Source of the DNA: Oscillospiraceae bacterium
Lineage (GTDB): Bacteria > Bacillota > Clostridia > Oscillospirales > Ruminococcaceae
Assembly (NCBI GenBank): GCA_009783205.1
Contig: WRHO01000018.1
Location: 1-38,250, forward strand
DNA: 38,250 bases
Reading direction: 5' to 3'
Each line of letters begins with the position of its first letter. Positions within the stretch are counted from its first letter, which is position 1. The translations under genes and the position numbers were made by a program. Positions 23,620-32,022 of the stretch are shown here, piece by piece. The notes under the pieces are model-generated. The model was not told the DNA's origin and searched no databases. It saw only the letters and a program-made list of their open reading frames with translations.

Positions 23620-26070
23620 ATGAATGAATTTAAAGATGATTTATTATATACTAACGATGTTTTAAAAAATGTAGCTGTAAAAATAGATGATTCTCGTGGT
23701 TTTAGCGGTATAACTATTGCAGGAGATACGTATTTTGGTGAATGGTATGTCCGTCATAACGCAAAAAAAGGAAAGTATCATGCACTATCAGAATGTGGAT
23801 ATGGTCATTCTTTTGAAAAAGTCGCTCCGCTTTTGCCTTCAATAGATTATAATATTGTAAATTTTGAAGCTGTGTTAACCGATGATATAAATTCACCATT
23901 TTCAGGAAGTTTAAAATTCATTCTTGATGCATCTCCGATAGAGACAATTAAAGAATTAAAGCGCAGAAACATTAATGCAGTTATGCTCGCTAATAATCAT
24001 TCAATGGATTTTGGTGAGAATATCGCTGTTAAATCCGGCGAAATGTTTATCGAAAATGGTTTTAAAACAATCGGCTTAGGAAAAACAATTGAAGAAGCCA
24101 ACAGACCGCTTTGCTTAGATTGCGCGGGACGTCGGGTTATCCTTTTTAACGCATATTGGTTCAGAAAAGACAGAAACGAAAAATATAAACATTACGCAAC
24201 AGAAAATCATGCCGGAACCGCCTGTGTCACAGATAGTATTTTTGATAGTATTACAAAGTATAGAGAAAAATATCCTGATGCGTTTATTATTTTTTCTCCC
24301 CATTGGGGAACAGATTTCAATGAGCCTACCGACTATATGAGAAAATTAGCGTCAAAGGCGATTATTGCGGGCGCAGATTGTATTATCGGGCATGGGTCGC
24401 ATATTGTTTCAAATGTGGAGTTTATTAACGGGAAATTTGTAATTTTTTCAATCGGGAATTTTGTTTTTAATCACAACGGAGACCTTTTTATAACAAAGAA
24501 TAAGCCGAAATATGGTTGTTTAGCAAAGCTGGCTATAAATAAAGAAAGCGTTAAACTTAAACTATATCCGTTCTTTGTATTCAATCCGGAATGTGATTTT
24601 CAGCCCTACCCCGTTACCGATGAACAGTTAGAAGAGTTTATAAAGCATTATCCTCCTATCGCGTTCGAAAGAATTAATTGTGATGAATTTGGATATTATT
24701 TAGAAGTTAATCTTGAACCGGAAGGCGGGAGAAAACAAATGGATTTTAATATATACAAAGAACGGTTTTATAAAACCGCTATTGATTTTGATTCGTATTG
24801 CTTATTCATAAAACGAATTCGCGAAGAGTTCGGAGATAGTATTGATATTCACATTTTTACGAGTGGGAAATCTCTAATATCGCATTTAGTTGATTTTGAA
24901 GCTTTAAACAAAATGCGAAAACGAGGTAAGAGTCCTTTTTCTCAGAATTTGCGCGGCGTAAATATTGTTTTATATGATAATAAGAATCAAGAATTGATAG
25001 ATTCGGTATGTTTTGATTTATTATCCGGCACTGTTTGGCGTGATAAGAAAGAAGTCGCAGTTATCGAATATGTGAATAATAAGTTGCTTTTAAAAACTAT
25101 CGAAGAAATTGATAATTTTCAAAAAGAAAAAAACATTTTTATGCATCAAAAGTTTTTTGAAATTATTGAAAAAGATGTAAAAAATCAAGAAGCCACATTT
25201 GATGTAAGGCGCGATTTTCATAAAAATATCCCTCGTGCTAAAGGGCGGCTTCGCATGAAACAGCTCATTTTATTATATATACTGACTGTTTTCGATAAAA
25301 TTTGTAAACGCTTAGAGGTGCCTTATTCTCTTGAGGGTGGAACGCTTATGGGTGCGTGGCGCAATGGGGGGTATATTCCTTGGGATGATGATGTGGATGT
25401 TGTAACTTTACCCGATGGATTTATAAGGCTTTGTGAATATTCCGATTCTGACGAGCAGTTTAAAGATTTGCCTAAAGTGTATGCACATATAAATGAACGC
25501 GTATCTAATCTCGGAACCGGTAGGTTTCGTATACCCGAAATTGGTTTTGCTTTCGATGTATTTCCGTATAGTTATTCGGATAGCGGGACGGTCGAGGATT
25601 GCCTGTCATTGAAGAAATTCAGAGCCGCGCACAGAAAAGAGGTTGTTTCAAAAATAGGCACTGATTATAACAAGGACAGACAGAAATTTTATACAGCGGT
25701 AAATGATTTATTCACTCGGGTTGAAGACAAATATAACCCGCGAAACACTAATGCTTATCTTTTAGGGCCTTTACTCTGCGGAGTTAAATGTCATGTTTAT
25801 CCCACTGATGTTATATTCCCGATGTCTGAATTAAATTTTGAGGGATTCACTTTTTCTGCGCCAAACGACCCCGACCAATATTTGGCAATAAAATATGGAA
25901 AGAATTATTGGGAGCTTCCTCCTGATATAAATCATCAGCACCATAATTTCCAAAACACTACTTATACCCGTATTAAGAAAGCTGTCGAGGGTATAAAAAG
26001 AATAGATGCTCCGTTTTATAAAAAATATATTGAAAAAGAATGGGAAGAATATAATAATGGAAACAAATAA
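23620..26070 (+). CDS. CapA-LicD fusion protein
   Basis: 816 residues from ATG 23620, with GGAAAGG 13 bases upstream; ATG 23608 is too close to it. Residues about 30-330 are a CapA/PgsA-type metallophosphatase-like domain: GDTYFG (35-40), NFEAVL, ANNHSMDFG (H127), HWGTDF, GHGSHI and FSIGNFVFNH. A middle part (about 380-520) is unassigned. Residues about 540-816 are a LicD-type nucleotidyltransferase-fold phosphotransferase with YSLEGGTLMGAWRNGGYIPWDDDVDV (shown here as one motif in two parts: YSLEGGTLMGAW and W588-DDDVD593). LicD proteins transfer phospho-substituents such as phosphocholine from CDP-linked donors to glycans. Fusion with CapA is unusual. No signal peptide, so cytoplasmic or membrane-associated. 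Strongly AT-rich codon use. Confidence 0.85.
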   Translation: MNEFKDDLLYTNDVLKNVAVKIDDSRGFSGITIAGDTYFGEWYVRHNAKKGKYHALSECGYGHSFEKVAPLLPSIDYNIVNFEAVLTDDINSPFSGSLKFILDASPIETIKELKRRNINAVMLANNHSMDFGENIAVKSGEMFIENGFKTIGLGKTIEEANRPLCLDCAGRRVILFNAYWFRKDRNEKYKHYATENHAGTACVTDSIFDSITKYREKYPDAFIIFSPHWGTDFNEPTDYMRKLASKAIIAGADCIIGHGSHIVSNVEFINGKFVIFSIGNFVFNHNGDLFITKNKPKYGCLAKLAINKESVKLKLYPFFVFNPECDFQPYPVTDEQLEEFIKHYPPIAFERINCDEFGYYLEVNLEPEGGRKQMDFNIYKERFYKTAIDFDSYCLFIKRIREEFGDSIDIHIFTSGKSLISHLVDFEALNKMRKRGKSPFSQNLRGVNIVLYDNKNQELIDSVCFDLLSGTVWRDKKEVAVIEYVNNKLLLKTIEEIDNFQKEKNIFMHQKFFEIIEKDVKNQEATFDVRRDFHKNIPRAKGRLRMKQLILLYILTVFDKICKRLEVPYSLEGGTLMGAWRNGGYIPWDDDVDVVTLPDGFIRLCEYSDSDEQFKDLPKVYAHINERVSNLGTGRFRIPEIGFAFDVFPYSYSDSGTVEDCLSLKKFRAAHRKEVVSKIGTDYNKDRQKFYTAVNDLFTRVEDKYNPRNTNAYLLGPLLCGVKCHVYPTDVIFPMSELNFEGFTFSAPNDPDQYLAIKYGKNYWELPPDINHQHHNFQNTTYTRIKKAVEGIKRIDAPFYKKYIEKEWEEYNNGNK

Positions 26071-26254
26071 AATATCCTACGAGCGATTGCTTGAAATTTA
26101 TAAAGAGTGTTTGAATGAGACAAACGCACAACAAAGAAAACAACAGTCCGTCATTAATAAGAAGCTCATTGGGGTGAAAAATACTATTACTGTCGAATCA
26201 GACCAAATGAAATTATATATGGAATATTTAGAAAAGCTTCAAAATCAAAGATAA
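26057..26254 (+). CDS. Small charged protein, unknown
   Basis: 65 residues from ATG 26057, overlapping the CapA-LicD end by 14 bp, with GGGAAGAAT upstream. Predicted almost all helical (YERLLEIYKECLNETNAQQ ... MKLYMEYLEKLQNQR) and rich in Glu, Lys, Gln. No signal or membrane segment. Tight placement between two cluster genes supports a real, translationally coupled gene, perhaps a structural adaptor for one of the large enzymes. No homologue recognised. Confidence 0.55.
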   Translation: METNKISYERLLEIYKECLNETNAQQRKQQSVINKKLIGVKNTITVESDQMKLYMEYLEKLQNQR

Positions 26255-26269
26255 GGATATTTGAAAACT

Positions 26270-27106
26270 ATGGAATTATATACTCAATCCCATCCCTTAT
26301 CAAGACGGTTGCATTTTATTAACAAGTTTCACTCTCTAAATACAGGCGACCATTACGGTTCGGTTATAGACAATATCCCCTTGTTTTTGGACTACGGTCT
26401 TTGCATAAAGCATGATATAGATAAAATTATATATAAGTGGATTCGCGAGGGTGATGCTGTAATTATAGGGGGCGGGGGATTATTAAACAATAATAAAGTT
26501 AAATGGAATGCTAAAATTTTCGTTCTTATTGAACACTGTAAAAAAAATAATATTAAACTCTTTTGTGTTGGCGCGGGAATGCATAAGTATAAAAATATTA
26601 AGGAAATAAGCCGTCCAATTAATTTTGATGATTTCGTTTTAAGTGGAATTCGTGATTATAACTTTATTGATACAGACGGTCGAAAAATAGAATATCTTCC
26701 CTGTACAACCTGTATGTCTCCGCTTTTTGATAAAAGATATGATGTTGTTCGTGAATTTGGTGTTGTTCAACAACATAAAAACAGGATAGTAGATATTGAT
26801 GTAAATAATTATGAATCAATACGAACTATAGGTCATATATCACAAATGTTATCGTTTATCGGCTCTTGTGAAACACTATTGACAAATTCATACCATGCTA
26901 CATTATGGGCGCAATTAATCGGGCGAAGAGTGATTTTGGTCAACGCTTGGGCGAATAAATTTGATTATATGAGGCATATGCCAATACGATTCAGCGGGAA
27001 TCTTACTAAGGACAGAGAACGTAGCGAATTATACCTTGATTTTTTAAGGGAATCACGGTCTATTGTAAATTCATTTGTTCAGCGCATACTTGAACACTTG
27101 GAGTGA
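26270..27106 (+). CDS. Polysaccharide pyruvyl transferase-like protein
   Basis: 278 residues from ATG 26270; a TTG at 26261 is an alternative, since AAGGA (26253-26257) is 12 bases from the ATG but only 3 from the TTG. The pattern fits the pyruvyl transferase (CsaB/PssM-like) GT-B-type fold: NTGDHYGSVIDN near the start, GDAVIIGGGGLLNN, FCVGAGMHKY, and a C-terminal LLTNSYHATLWAQLIGRRVILVN loop where such enzymes bind donor. These enzymes add ketal-linked pyruvate to glycopolymers, or are related glycosyl/phosphoglycosyl transferases. Cytoplasmic. Sits between the LicD fusion and a TagD-like enzyme, so it likely decorates the same polymer. Confidence 0.72.
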   Translation: MELYTQSHPLSRRLHFINKFHSLNTGDHYGSVIDNIPLFLDYGLCIKHDIDKIIYKWIREGDAVIIGGGGLLNNNKVKWNAKIFVLIEHCKKNNIKLFCVGAGMHKYKNIKEISRPINFDDFVLSGIRDYNFIDTDGRKIEYLPCTTCMSPLFDKRYDVVREFGVVQQHKNRIVDIDVNNYESIRTIGHISQMLSFIGSCETLLTNSYHATLWAQLIGRRVILVNAWANKFDYMRHMPIRFSGNLTKDRERSELYLDFLRESRSIVNSFVQRILEHLE

Positions 27107-27137
27107 AAAATATTTTGAAAGGTCGTTTAAATTTAAA

Positions 27138-27545
27138 ATGAAAAGAGTTATAACCTACGGTACCTTCGACCTACTCCATTATGGTCATGTCAGTATTTTG
27201 CAACGCGCAAAGGCATTAGGTGATTATTTAGTGGTAGTGTTGTCAACAGATGAATTCAATTTTAATATGAAAAGTAAAGTATGCTATTTTAATTACGAAA
27301 AAAGAAAACAACTTTTAGAAGCGATTCGATATGTTGATTTAGTTGTTCCGGAATATGCGTGGGAGCAAAAGGTCGATGATATACAGTTGTATAAAATTGA
27401 TGTTTTTGTTATGGGCGATGATTGGCGAGGCAAATTTGATTTTTTAAATAAATACTGTGATGTTGTTTACTTGGAAAGAACACCGGAAATTTCAACAACA
27501 CAAATAAAAGAAAGTCTTGCAACTAATAAGGAAAGTTCATGCTAA
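27138..27545 (+). CDS. tagD: Glycerol-3-phosphate cytidylyltransferase-like protein (TagD type)
   Basis: 135 residues, normal size. KRVITYGTFDLLHYGHVSIL contains the HXGH motif (H-Y-G-H) of cytidylyltransferases; the C-terminal RTPEISTTQIKESL contains the second signature (usually RTxGISTT), here RTPEISTT. It would make CDP-glycerol (or a related CDP-alcohol) from CTP, a donor for teichoic-acid-like polymers and a plausible substrate source for the LicD fusion. Start ATG 27138 gives the canonical N-terminus; the ribosome-binding site (GAAAGG, 16 bases away) is poor, and upstream in-frame starts overlap the previous gene. Its end overlaps the next gene by 7 bp. Confidence 0.85.
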   Translation: MKRVITYGTFDLLHYGHVSILQRAKALGDYLVVVLSTDEFNFNMKSKVCYFNYEKRKQLLEAIRYVDLVVPEYAWEQKVDDIQLYKIDVFVMGDDWRGKFDFLNKYCDVVYLERTPEISTTQIKESLATNKESSC

Positions 27546-28153
27546 TTTGCCCAAAATGTAAAACAAAATACGGAAAAAAATATATATTCCGAAAGAATCC
27601 TAAATTTTGCATTGATTGTAATGTAAAGCTTGTGAATATTTATACACAGGAAGATGCGAAGATTTTAACGCTTAAAGCATATTACAGGAATCTTAGTCCG
27701 TTTCCGGAATCAACAATGAAAGATAATGTCGATGAAGCCGATTTAACCGAGGTGTATAAAATTAATCCAAAAGCGTATGCCCGCGGAAGCGTTTGGTTGC
27801 TTGATATTTTGGACGATAAGAATATTTCTTATAAAATAATAACGAAAGATACGCTTGTTAAAAAAATCAGAAGTTTTAATGTGGAAAAAGTAAGGCTTTC
27901 TAGAAAAGCGGGTTTGTCCAAACAAAAGCACATTATAACTCACCATGTTTTTGTCTTTCCAGAACACGAGAAAACCGTTCTCAAGCTCATTAAACAATAT
28001 AACAACCCCACAAAAATAGAGGCTTTGAATTTTGATGAATACACCGACACCTTCGACACAAACAATATGCCTCAAACAAAATGCCCCTCATGCGGAGAAG
28101 AATGTGATTCGGACTATACAAACTGCCCGTATTGTAAAAACAAACTATATTGA
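27539..28153 (+). CDS. Protein with zinc ribbons at both ends, unknown
   Basis: 204 residues; start ATG 27539 after AAGGAAAG, overlapping the tagD-like stop. An N-terminal four-cysteine ribbon (CPKCKTKYG ... FCIDC) and a C-terminal one (CPSCGEECDSDYTNCPYCKNKLY) flank a mixed alpha/beta middle with several basic patches (RLSRKAGLSKQKH). No membrane segment. Last gene of the glycopolymer cluster and followed by a terminator. Could be regulatory or a structural adaptor; no function can be assigned from sequence. Family not recognised. Confidence 0.7.
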   Translation: MLICPKCKTKYGKKYIFRKNPKFCIDCNVKLVNIYTQEDAKILTLKAYYRNLSPFPESTMKDNVDEADLTEVYKINPKAYARGSVWLLDILDDKNISYKIITKDTLVKKIRSFNVEKVRLSRKAGLSKQKHIITHHVFVFPEHEKTVLKLIKQYNNPTKIEALNFDEYTDTFDTNNMPQTKCPSCGEECDSDYTNCPYCKNKLY

Positions 28154-28160
28154 AAATCAA

Positions 28161-28199
28161 AAATCCCCTGCACTCTTTTAAAGTGCGGGGATTTTTTGT
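28161..28199. terminator. Intrinsic terminator between convergent genes
   Basis: AAATCCCC-T-GCACT / AGTGC-GGGGATTT with a single bulged T, then TTTTTTG on the plus side and an A-run on the other. Ends the glycopolymer cluster and probably also the minus-strand gene 28203-29090. Confidence 0.88.
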
Positions 28200-28202
28200 T
28201 CA

Positions 28203-29090
28203 TTAAAACAACCTTGTACATTCTTTGAAAACGTCGCTGTCTCGGTAATCCTCATCATTTCCCGACGCGGCAATCGTTTCGCAAAGTTTTGCGAGCGCGC
28301 CGTAATTCATTAGCGACTGCGCCTCTTCCCGCAATTGATTATTGGGGGCGTTTCGCGCAAAAACCCTCCCTATTTCCGAAAGACCTATAAACAATGTATA
28401 GTTTTTTATGAGCATTACCGTATCAGATAGGTTTACGCGAGGCGGTTGAATATCCGAAAGCGCTTTACCCATTTGTACTAATACCCGCTCAATCTCCGTT
28501 TTGTCGTTGCGTAAAATCAAGTTGAAAACGCTGTTCCCCGCCGTCTTTTTTGCATTATCCGAATGTCGTTCGGGTTGCAACGTGAAAACACCCTCAACCG
28601 TGAACAAATCCTCGGGAGCCTGTGCATAAAAGGTCATGGCGTAAAGCGCGGCGAAATGTAAACAATCGGCGGTCGCCGATAAGTCGATTATGTGACAGAA
28701 TGGCGGGGTTTCGTAAAAGGCGATAAGCTCGTTCGCCGTCATTTTCTTTCCTTCGTAAAAAGCGTTTTTATAAAACAATTCCGAGTTAAAACGCGCAATA
28801 AATTCTGCGTTCCTTTTCGCCGTCGTCATAAGCCTACGCATATGCGCGTTATTTGATTGTAATAGCTTTCTTTCGGTTTTTACAATGCTTTTTTTGAATT
28901 GTCGCGGGAGCTTATCGGGGATGTTAAAGCTGTACAAGCCGTCTTTTATTTGCAAATGACAAACATACCGTCTCTCTTTTAAAAACGGCATATTCAGAGT
29001 ATGATGATTAAAAATGAGCGACTTCGGCTCTATCCCCAATTCGCCTAAGGCGAATAACTCTTCCTCGTTAAAACTGTCATTTATATCCAT
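28203..29090 (-). CDS. Hypothetical protein, apparently leaderless
   Basis: 295 residues, not recognised. Soluble, largely helical; no signal or membrane segment. Distinctive stretches are FNHHTLNMPFLKERRYVCHL, a central ETPPFCHIIDLSATADCLHFAALYAMTFYAQ helix pair (split: ETPPFCHIIDLSATADC and LHFAALYAMTFY), and a C-terminal helical half with REEAQSLMNYGALAKL. The start ATG at 29090 is six bases from a TATAAT box and lacks a Shine-Dalgarno, the same geometry as phoH. No other in-frame start occurs nearby (next Met at residue 34). Monocistronic, G+C like the core genes rather than the AT-rich neighbouring cluster. Confidence 0.7.
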   Translation of the reverse strand: MDINDSFNEEELFALGELGIEPKSLIFNHHTLNMPFLKERRYVCHLQIKDGLYSFNIPDKLPRQFKKSIVKTERKLLQSNNAHMRRLMTTAKRNAEFIARFNSELFYKNAFYEGKKMTANELIAFYETPPFCHIIDLSATADCLHFAALYAMTFYAQAPEDLFTVEGVFTLQPERHSDNAKKTAGNSVFNLILRNDKTEIERVLVQMGKALSDIQPPRVNLSDTVMLIKNYTLFIGLSEIGRVFARNAPNNQLREEAQSLMNYGALAKLCETIAASGNDEDYRDSDVFKECTRLF

Positions 29091-29096
29091 ATTTTG

Positions 29097-29125
29097 ATTA
29101 TATACGAAAAATGTCGAATTTGCAA
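29097..29125 (-). promoter_or_regulatory. Promoter of hypothetical gene 28203-29090, leaderless geometry
   Basis: On the minus strand: TTGCAA (29125-29120), 17-bp spacer, TATAAT (29102-29097), six bases (CAAAAT), then ATG at 29090. The predicted transcription start coincides with the start codon. Confidence 0.65.
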
Positions 29126-29180
29126 TAGTTTTTTGTGAAAATTAACTCCAATTCAAGTGATACAAGTGCCATGCTTAGAC

Positions 29181-31586
29181 TCATGGTGCAATCATAGTGT
29201 CAATCGTCTGCCCCTTGGCATTGCTCAACTTAATGTCGTTTCCTGAAACTAAACTAAAATTAGTGTGTATTCTTTTCAAAACAGGAGTAACATCATTACC
29301 GGCATCTCTCACTAACACTGTTTTACCGGGTTGCACTATAACAGACGGCATCTGCCACTTAACCAAATTACTGTCATCATCAGACAGATACAAGCCTTTA
29401 CAAGAAATTGTTTTGTCGGTGGGATTACGAAGCTCAATCCAGCCTTCTTCAGTATTGATTTTGCTGATGTGAATGTTGTTAAAGAAGGTTTCGGGTCTTC
29501 TGCCGTTCGGCTCAATCCCTCCAATTAAAATGCCGTCGGAGTAAACGCCGATATTGTCCTGACGTACGTGTTCACGGTCATACTCTTTCCTTATATCGTC
29601 GCGTTTTTCAATTCCCTGATAACTCCAGTCGTTCGTGGGGTCCCAGTTGTCACCGTAGTAAAATCCCACAGTAAACTGGAACATTTTATTAGAGTTCGCG
29701 ATATTATAATCGCCCCAATCTATCTCGAAATAGTAGATGTTAGGGTCGTCTTCGTATTGATGCGGGCCGGTAATTTGGCTGGTTGCTCCCGCCTCTGTTG
29801 ATGCTTGGCAATATAGTTTTTGCGCTTGTACTGATTCGACAGGTAATGTTGTCATTTCTGATATGTTAAAAAAGTATCGAATGCTGAGATTAGGCATTCT
29901 TTTGGTAGAATCAGTTCGTACTATAAGCGAAAGCTTGGTTACACCCGCAGTCACGTTCACGATATCGTCTGCCGCATATGCTTCAACCCAGAAATCGTTA
30001 CCGCCTTCCCCTTTCCCGCCTGTAGCAGGGGGGAAATCGGGAGTAACCTTCATATCGGGGTTTCCGAAAAAGTGATATAGTCCGGCACAAGCTCCCACAA
30101 ATGCGGCGTTATAGTCGATTGTGACTTCATTATCAATCCAGTCATGGGTAACGTCATTATGACTGTCATTAGCTTGCGGCCCGCCGACTAATGCTCCGTA
30201 AAGTACAAAACGATGAGGACTCGGGTCTTCTGCCATAGTAGTTCCCGACGCTGCTCTATGGTGGGGGAATTTAGCAGAGTTTTCACAACAACCGACAATG
30301 TAACAGCGGTTAATCGGATTATCCCCCATGAGATATTCCATTTGACCTTTCGCCCATTCGGAATATCTTCCCGGTTTGCCGTTGTTTTGGTACTTATCGT
30401 AAATGAGTGCGGTAAGCTGCAAAGCCGTATTGTAACGTGCACTTCCCCAGGTGTTCAAGAAGAGATACCCTCCGGGAGTGTGTTGTCTTGCAAGGTTTTC
30501 ATCGAGTGCTTTCTTTGTCTGATTCCAGAAATTTGCATCTTCGTATTCACTTCGCCCTTGAGCTGTACGGTATATATTCTGCACGTTAAGGTGGGGGTAT
30601 TTCATGTCGATAATTCCCCATATAACAGACGATGCGTTCCACATATCGTTCCAGCATAACCACCACCCCGGAGGCGCGTAATAATCAACGAAAGGGGCGG
30701 CATCTGTTAAGTATTGAACATCTTCTGTCGCCAAGAAAAGCACCCCTGCCGCAAAACAGTAGTCATCTTCCCATTTTTGGGAAAAGTAATAGGCTTTAGG
30801 CCCGTCGGCATTATCGCTGAGAGTTTTCGGGTGGTCGTTTGCGAATTTGAAAAGTGCTTTTGCGTATTTAAGGTTTTTTGCCGCATATTCGGCATCGGTA
30901 TCCTTGAAATTCAGATAATTCATCGCGAGTGACGCAGCGTGTGCCGCGACATAGTCGGTGTAGGGCTTTTCGGGAGTGGTGAAAAACACAGGTCTTCTCA
31001 TTTCGTCGACTTCGGGGGAATTCCAGAAGGCGTGGTCAATATCGCCGCAACCCACTTGGTAACAAAATGCCGCAACGTCGCCGTTCTCGTCAAGAAATGT
31101 AGATTTCATGAAATAGTCGTTGAAATAACGCAGGATTGTTTCGATATGGTCGTCTTGCCCGGTTGCAACGTAAGAATCCCGAAACTCGTAATAACCCCAC
31201 CCGAGAACAGAACCGGGATAGGCTTCAGGCATACCGAACTTTACGTGGTCGCCGGCATCGTGGAATCCGCCCGCAAGGTCAACGAATCCGTCACCGTCCG
31301 GGTCGATATATTTCCCATATTTTGCGATTTCTGCGGCGGTGAGATTTGTTGCATCGGGGTTCAGCGGAACCCTCGCGTCATACTCGTGACAGTTTCCGCG
31401 CCAGTCAAACCGAGTGTTTTCCTCGACTTCCGTTCCGCACATATTTGCATCGTAGAAATACATAGAGTATTGGAGAGCTTTTGCGAAATTATAGGACTCG
31501 TCAGCGGATGCCGTGACGAATATGGGCGACAACGATACGCACATGACAACTGCTGTAAGAACACTTAAGACTCTTAGATTTTTCAT
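29181..31586 (-). CDS. Secreted GH9 cellulase with CBM3c and lamin-tail domain
   Basis: 801 residues. Signal peptide to about residue 28 (ASA-DE). GH9 catalytic domain about 30-510: F-H-D110-A-G-D113 holds the general-base aspartates, PHHR at 441-444 is the substrate-binding histidine motif, and D478...E487 in the second signature gives the proton donor E487. A CBM3c-like module follows at about 530-690, as in processive endoglucanases. The last ~100 residues (INTEEGWIELRNPTDK ... VSGNDIKLSNAKGQ) match a lamin-tail (LTD) fold instead of a dockerin. It hydrolyses beta-1,4-glucan outside the cell. Ribosome-binding site AAAGGA, own promoter at 31622-31650. Intact motifs; no terminator is obvious downstream. 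Confidence 0.95.
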   Translation of the reverse strand: MKNLRVLSVLTAVVMCVSLSPIFVTASADESYNFAKALQYSMYFYDANMCGTEVEENTRFDWRGNCHEYDARVPLNPDATNLTAAEIAKYGKYIDPDGDGFVDLAGGFHDAGDHVKFGMPEAYPGSVLGWGYYEFRDSYVATGQDDHIETILRYFNDYFMKSTFLDENGDVAAFCYQVGCGDIDHAFWNSPEVDEMRRPVFFTTPEKPYTDYVAAHAASLAMNYLNFKDTDAEYAAKNLKYAKALFKFANDHPKTLSDNADGPKAYYFSQKWEDDYCFAAGVLFLATEDVQYLTDAAPFVDYYAPPGWWLCWNDMWNASSVIWGIIDMKYPHLNVQNIYRTAQGRSEYEDANFWNQTKKALDENLARQHTPGGYLFLNTWGSARYNTALQLTALIYDKYQNNGKPGRYSEWAKGQMEYLMGDNPINRCYIVGCCENSAKFPHHRAASGTTMAEDPSPHRFVLYGALVGGPQANDSHNDVTHDWIDNEVTIDYNAAFVGACAGLYHFFGNPDMKVTPDFPPATGGKGEGGNDFWVEAYAADDIVNVTAGVTKLSLIVRTDSTKRMPNLSIRYFFNISEMTTLPVESVQAQKLYCQASTEAGATSQITGPHQYEDDPNIYYFEIDWGDYNIANSNKMFQFTVGFYYGDNWDPTNDWSYQGIEKRDDIRKEYDREHVRQDNIGVYSDGILIGGIEPNGRRPETFFNNIHISKINTEEGWIELRNPTDKTISCKGLYLSDDDSNLVKWQMPSVIVQPGKTVLVRDAGNDVTPVLKRIHTNFSLVSGNDIKLSNAKGQTIDTMIAP

Positions 31587-31621
31587 TTTTTACATATCCT
31601 TTCACGAACACGATATTTTTT

Positions 31622-31650
31622 ATTATATCACGATTTTACATGATTTGCAA
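31622..31650 (-). promoter_or_regulatory. Promoter of GH9 cellulase
   Basis: On the minus strand: TTGCAA (31650-31645), 17-bp spacer, TATAAT (31627-31622). Same -35 sequence as the hypothetical gene downstream at 29120-29125. Confidence 0.7.
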
Positions 31651-31716
31651 TACATTGACCCGCTTCTTTATTAATGAAATTTTAACTTTCCCGAATTTCT
31701 CGGACAGAAAATTTTG

Positions 31717-31758
31717 AATTTTGCCGTTACGTAAATAAATTTTGCCGTTACGTGAATA
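31717..31758 (+). repeat. Tandem 21-bp duplication in the cellulase/kinase intergenic region
   Basis: Two head-to-tail 21-bp units containing TTTTGCCGTTACGT with a single A/G difference (31717-31737, 31738-31758). They lie between the divergent promoters, just upstream of the plus-strand -35 box at 31768, so they could be a duplicated operator. The 436-bp gap (31587-32022) otherwise holds the two promoters and hairpin element C. Confidence 0.75.
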
Positions 31759-31767
31759 AATCTTTTC

Positions 31768-31796
31768 TTGACTTTTCGGCAAAGCTATGATATAAT
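31768..31796 (+). promoter_or_regulatory. Promoter of hybrid sensor kinase
   Basis: TTGACT at 31768-31773, 17-bp spacer, TATAAT at 31791-31796. The predicted start near 31803 lies in the 5' arm of hairpin element C, so this transcript carries the element in antisense orientation relative to its conserved core. Confidence 0.8.
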
Positions 31797-31957
31797 ATAC
31801 TCCTTAACCACTAAATATTACACCGTTTTTTGAATATTTTCCGTCATACTGCGTTGATTTTTTTCTTAAATATAAGCGTATATTCGCGAAAAAATCGCCT
31901 TGTCTGACGAAAAATATTCTGCAAAATCACTGCAAAATTTAGCAGTTAAGGAGTATA
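31796..31957 (-). repeat. Long-hairpin dispersed element, copy C (candidate structured RNA, inverted)
   Basis: A 162-bp element whose core reads on the minus strand. Outer arms start TATACTCCTTAAC on both strands and pair over about 27 bp. Then GAATATTTTTCGTCA pairs with TGACGGAAAATATTC (15 bp, one U.G), followed by loop strands GACAAGGC and AACGCAGTA. The inner hairpin has GATTTTTT/AAAAAAATC below and AATATA-CGCT-TATATT above. On the minus strand five helix imperfections are G.U and none is A.C. The core matches copies A and B; the outer stem does not. Confidence 0.75.
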
Positions 31958-32022
31958 AATGTGATAGACTGCATTGTGGATAGGTATGTGAACGCACAGA
32001 TTATTTTTATGAGGTAGGGTTT

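Noticed and set aside
30939-31568. 209-residue plus-strand frame opposite the cellulase
   Set aside because: Mirror of the GH9 gene; cysteine- and valine-rich translation without family match.
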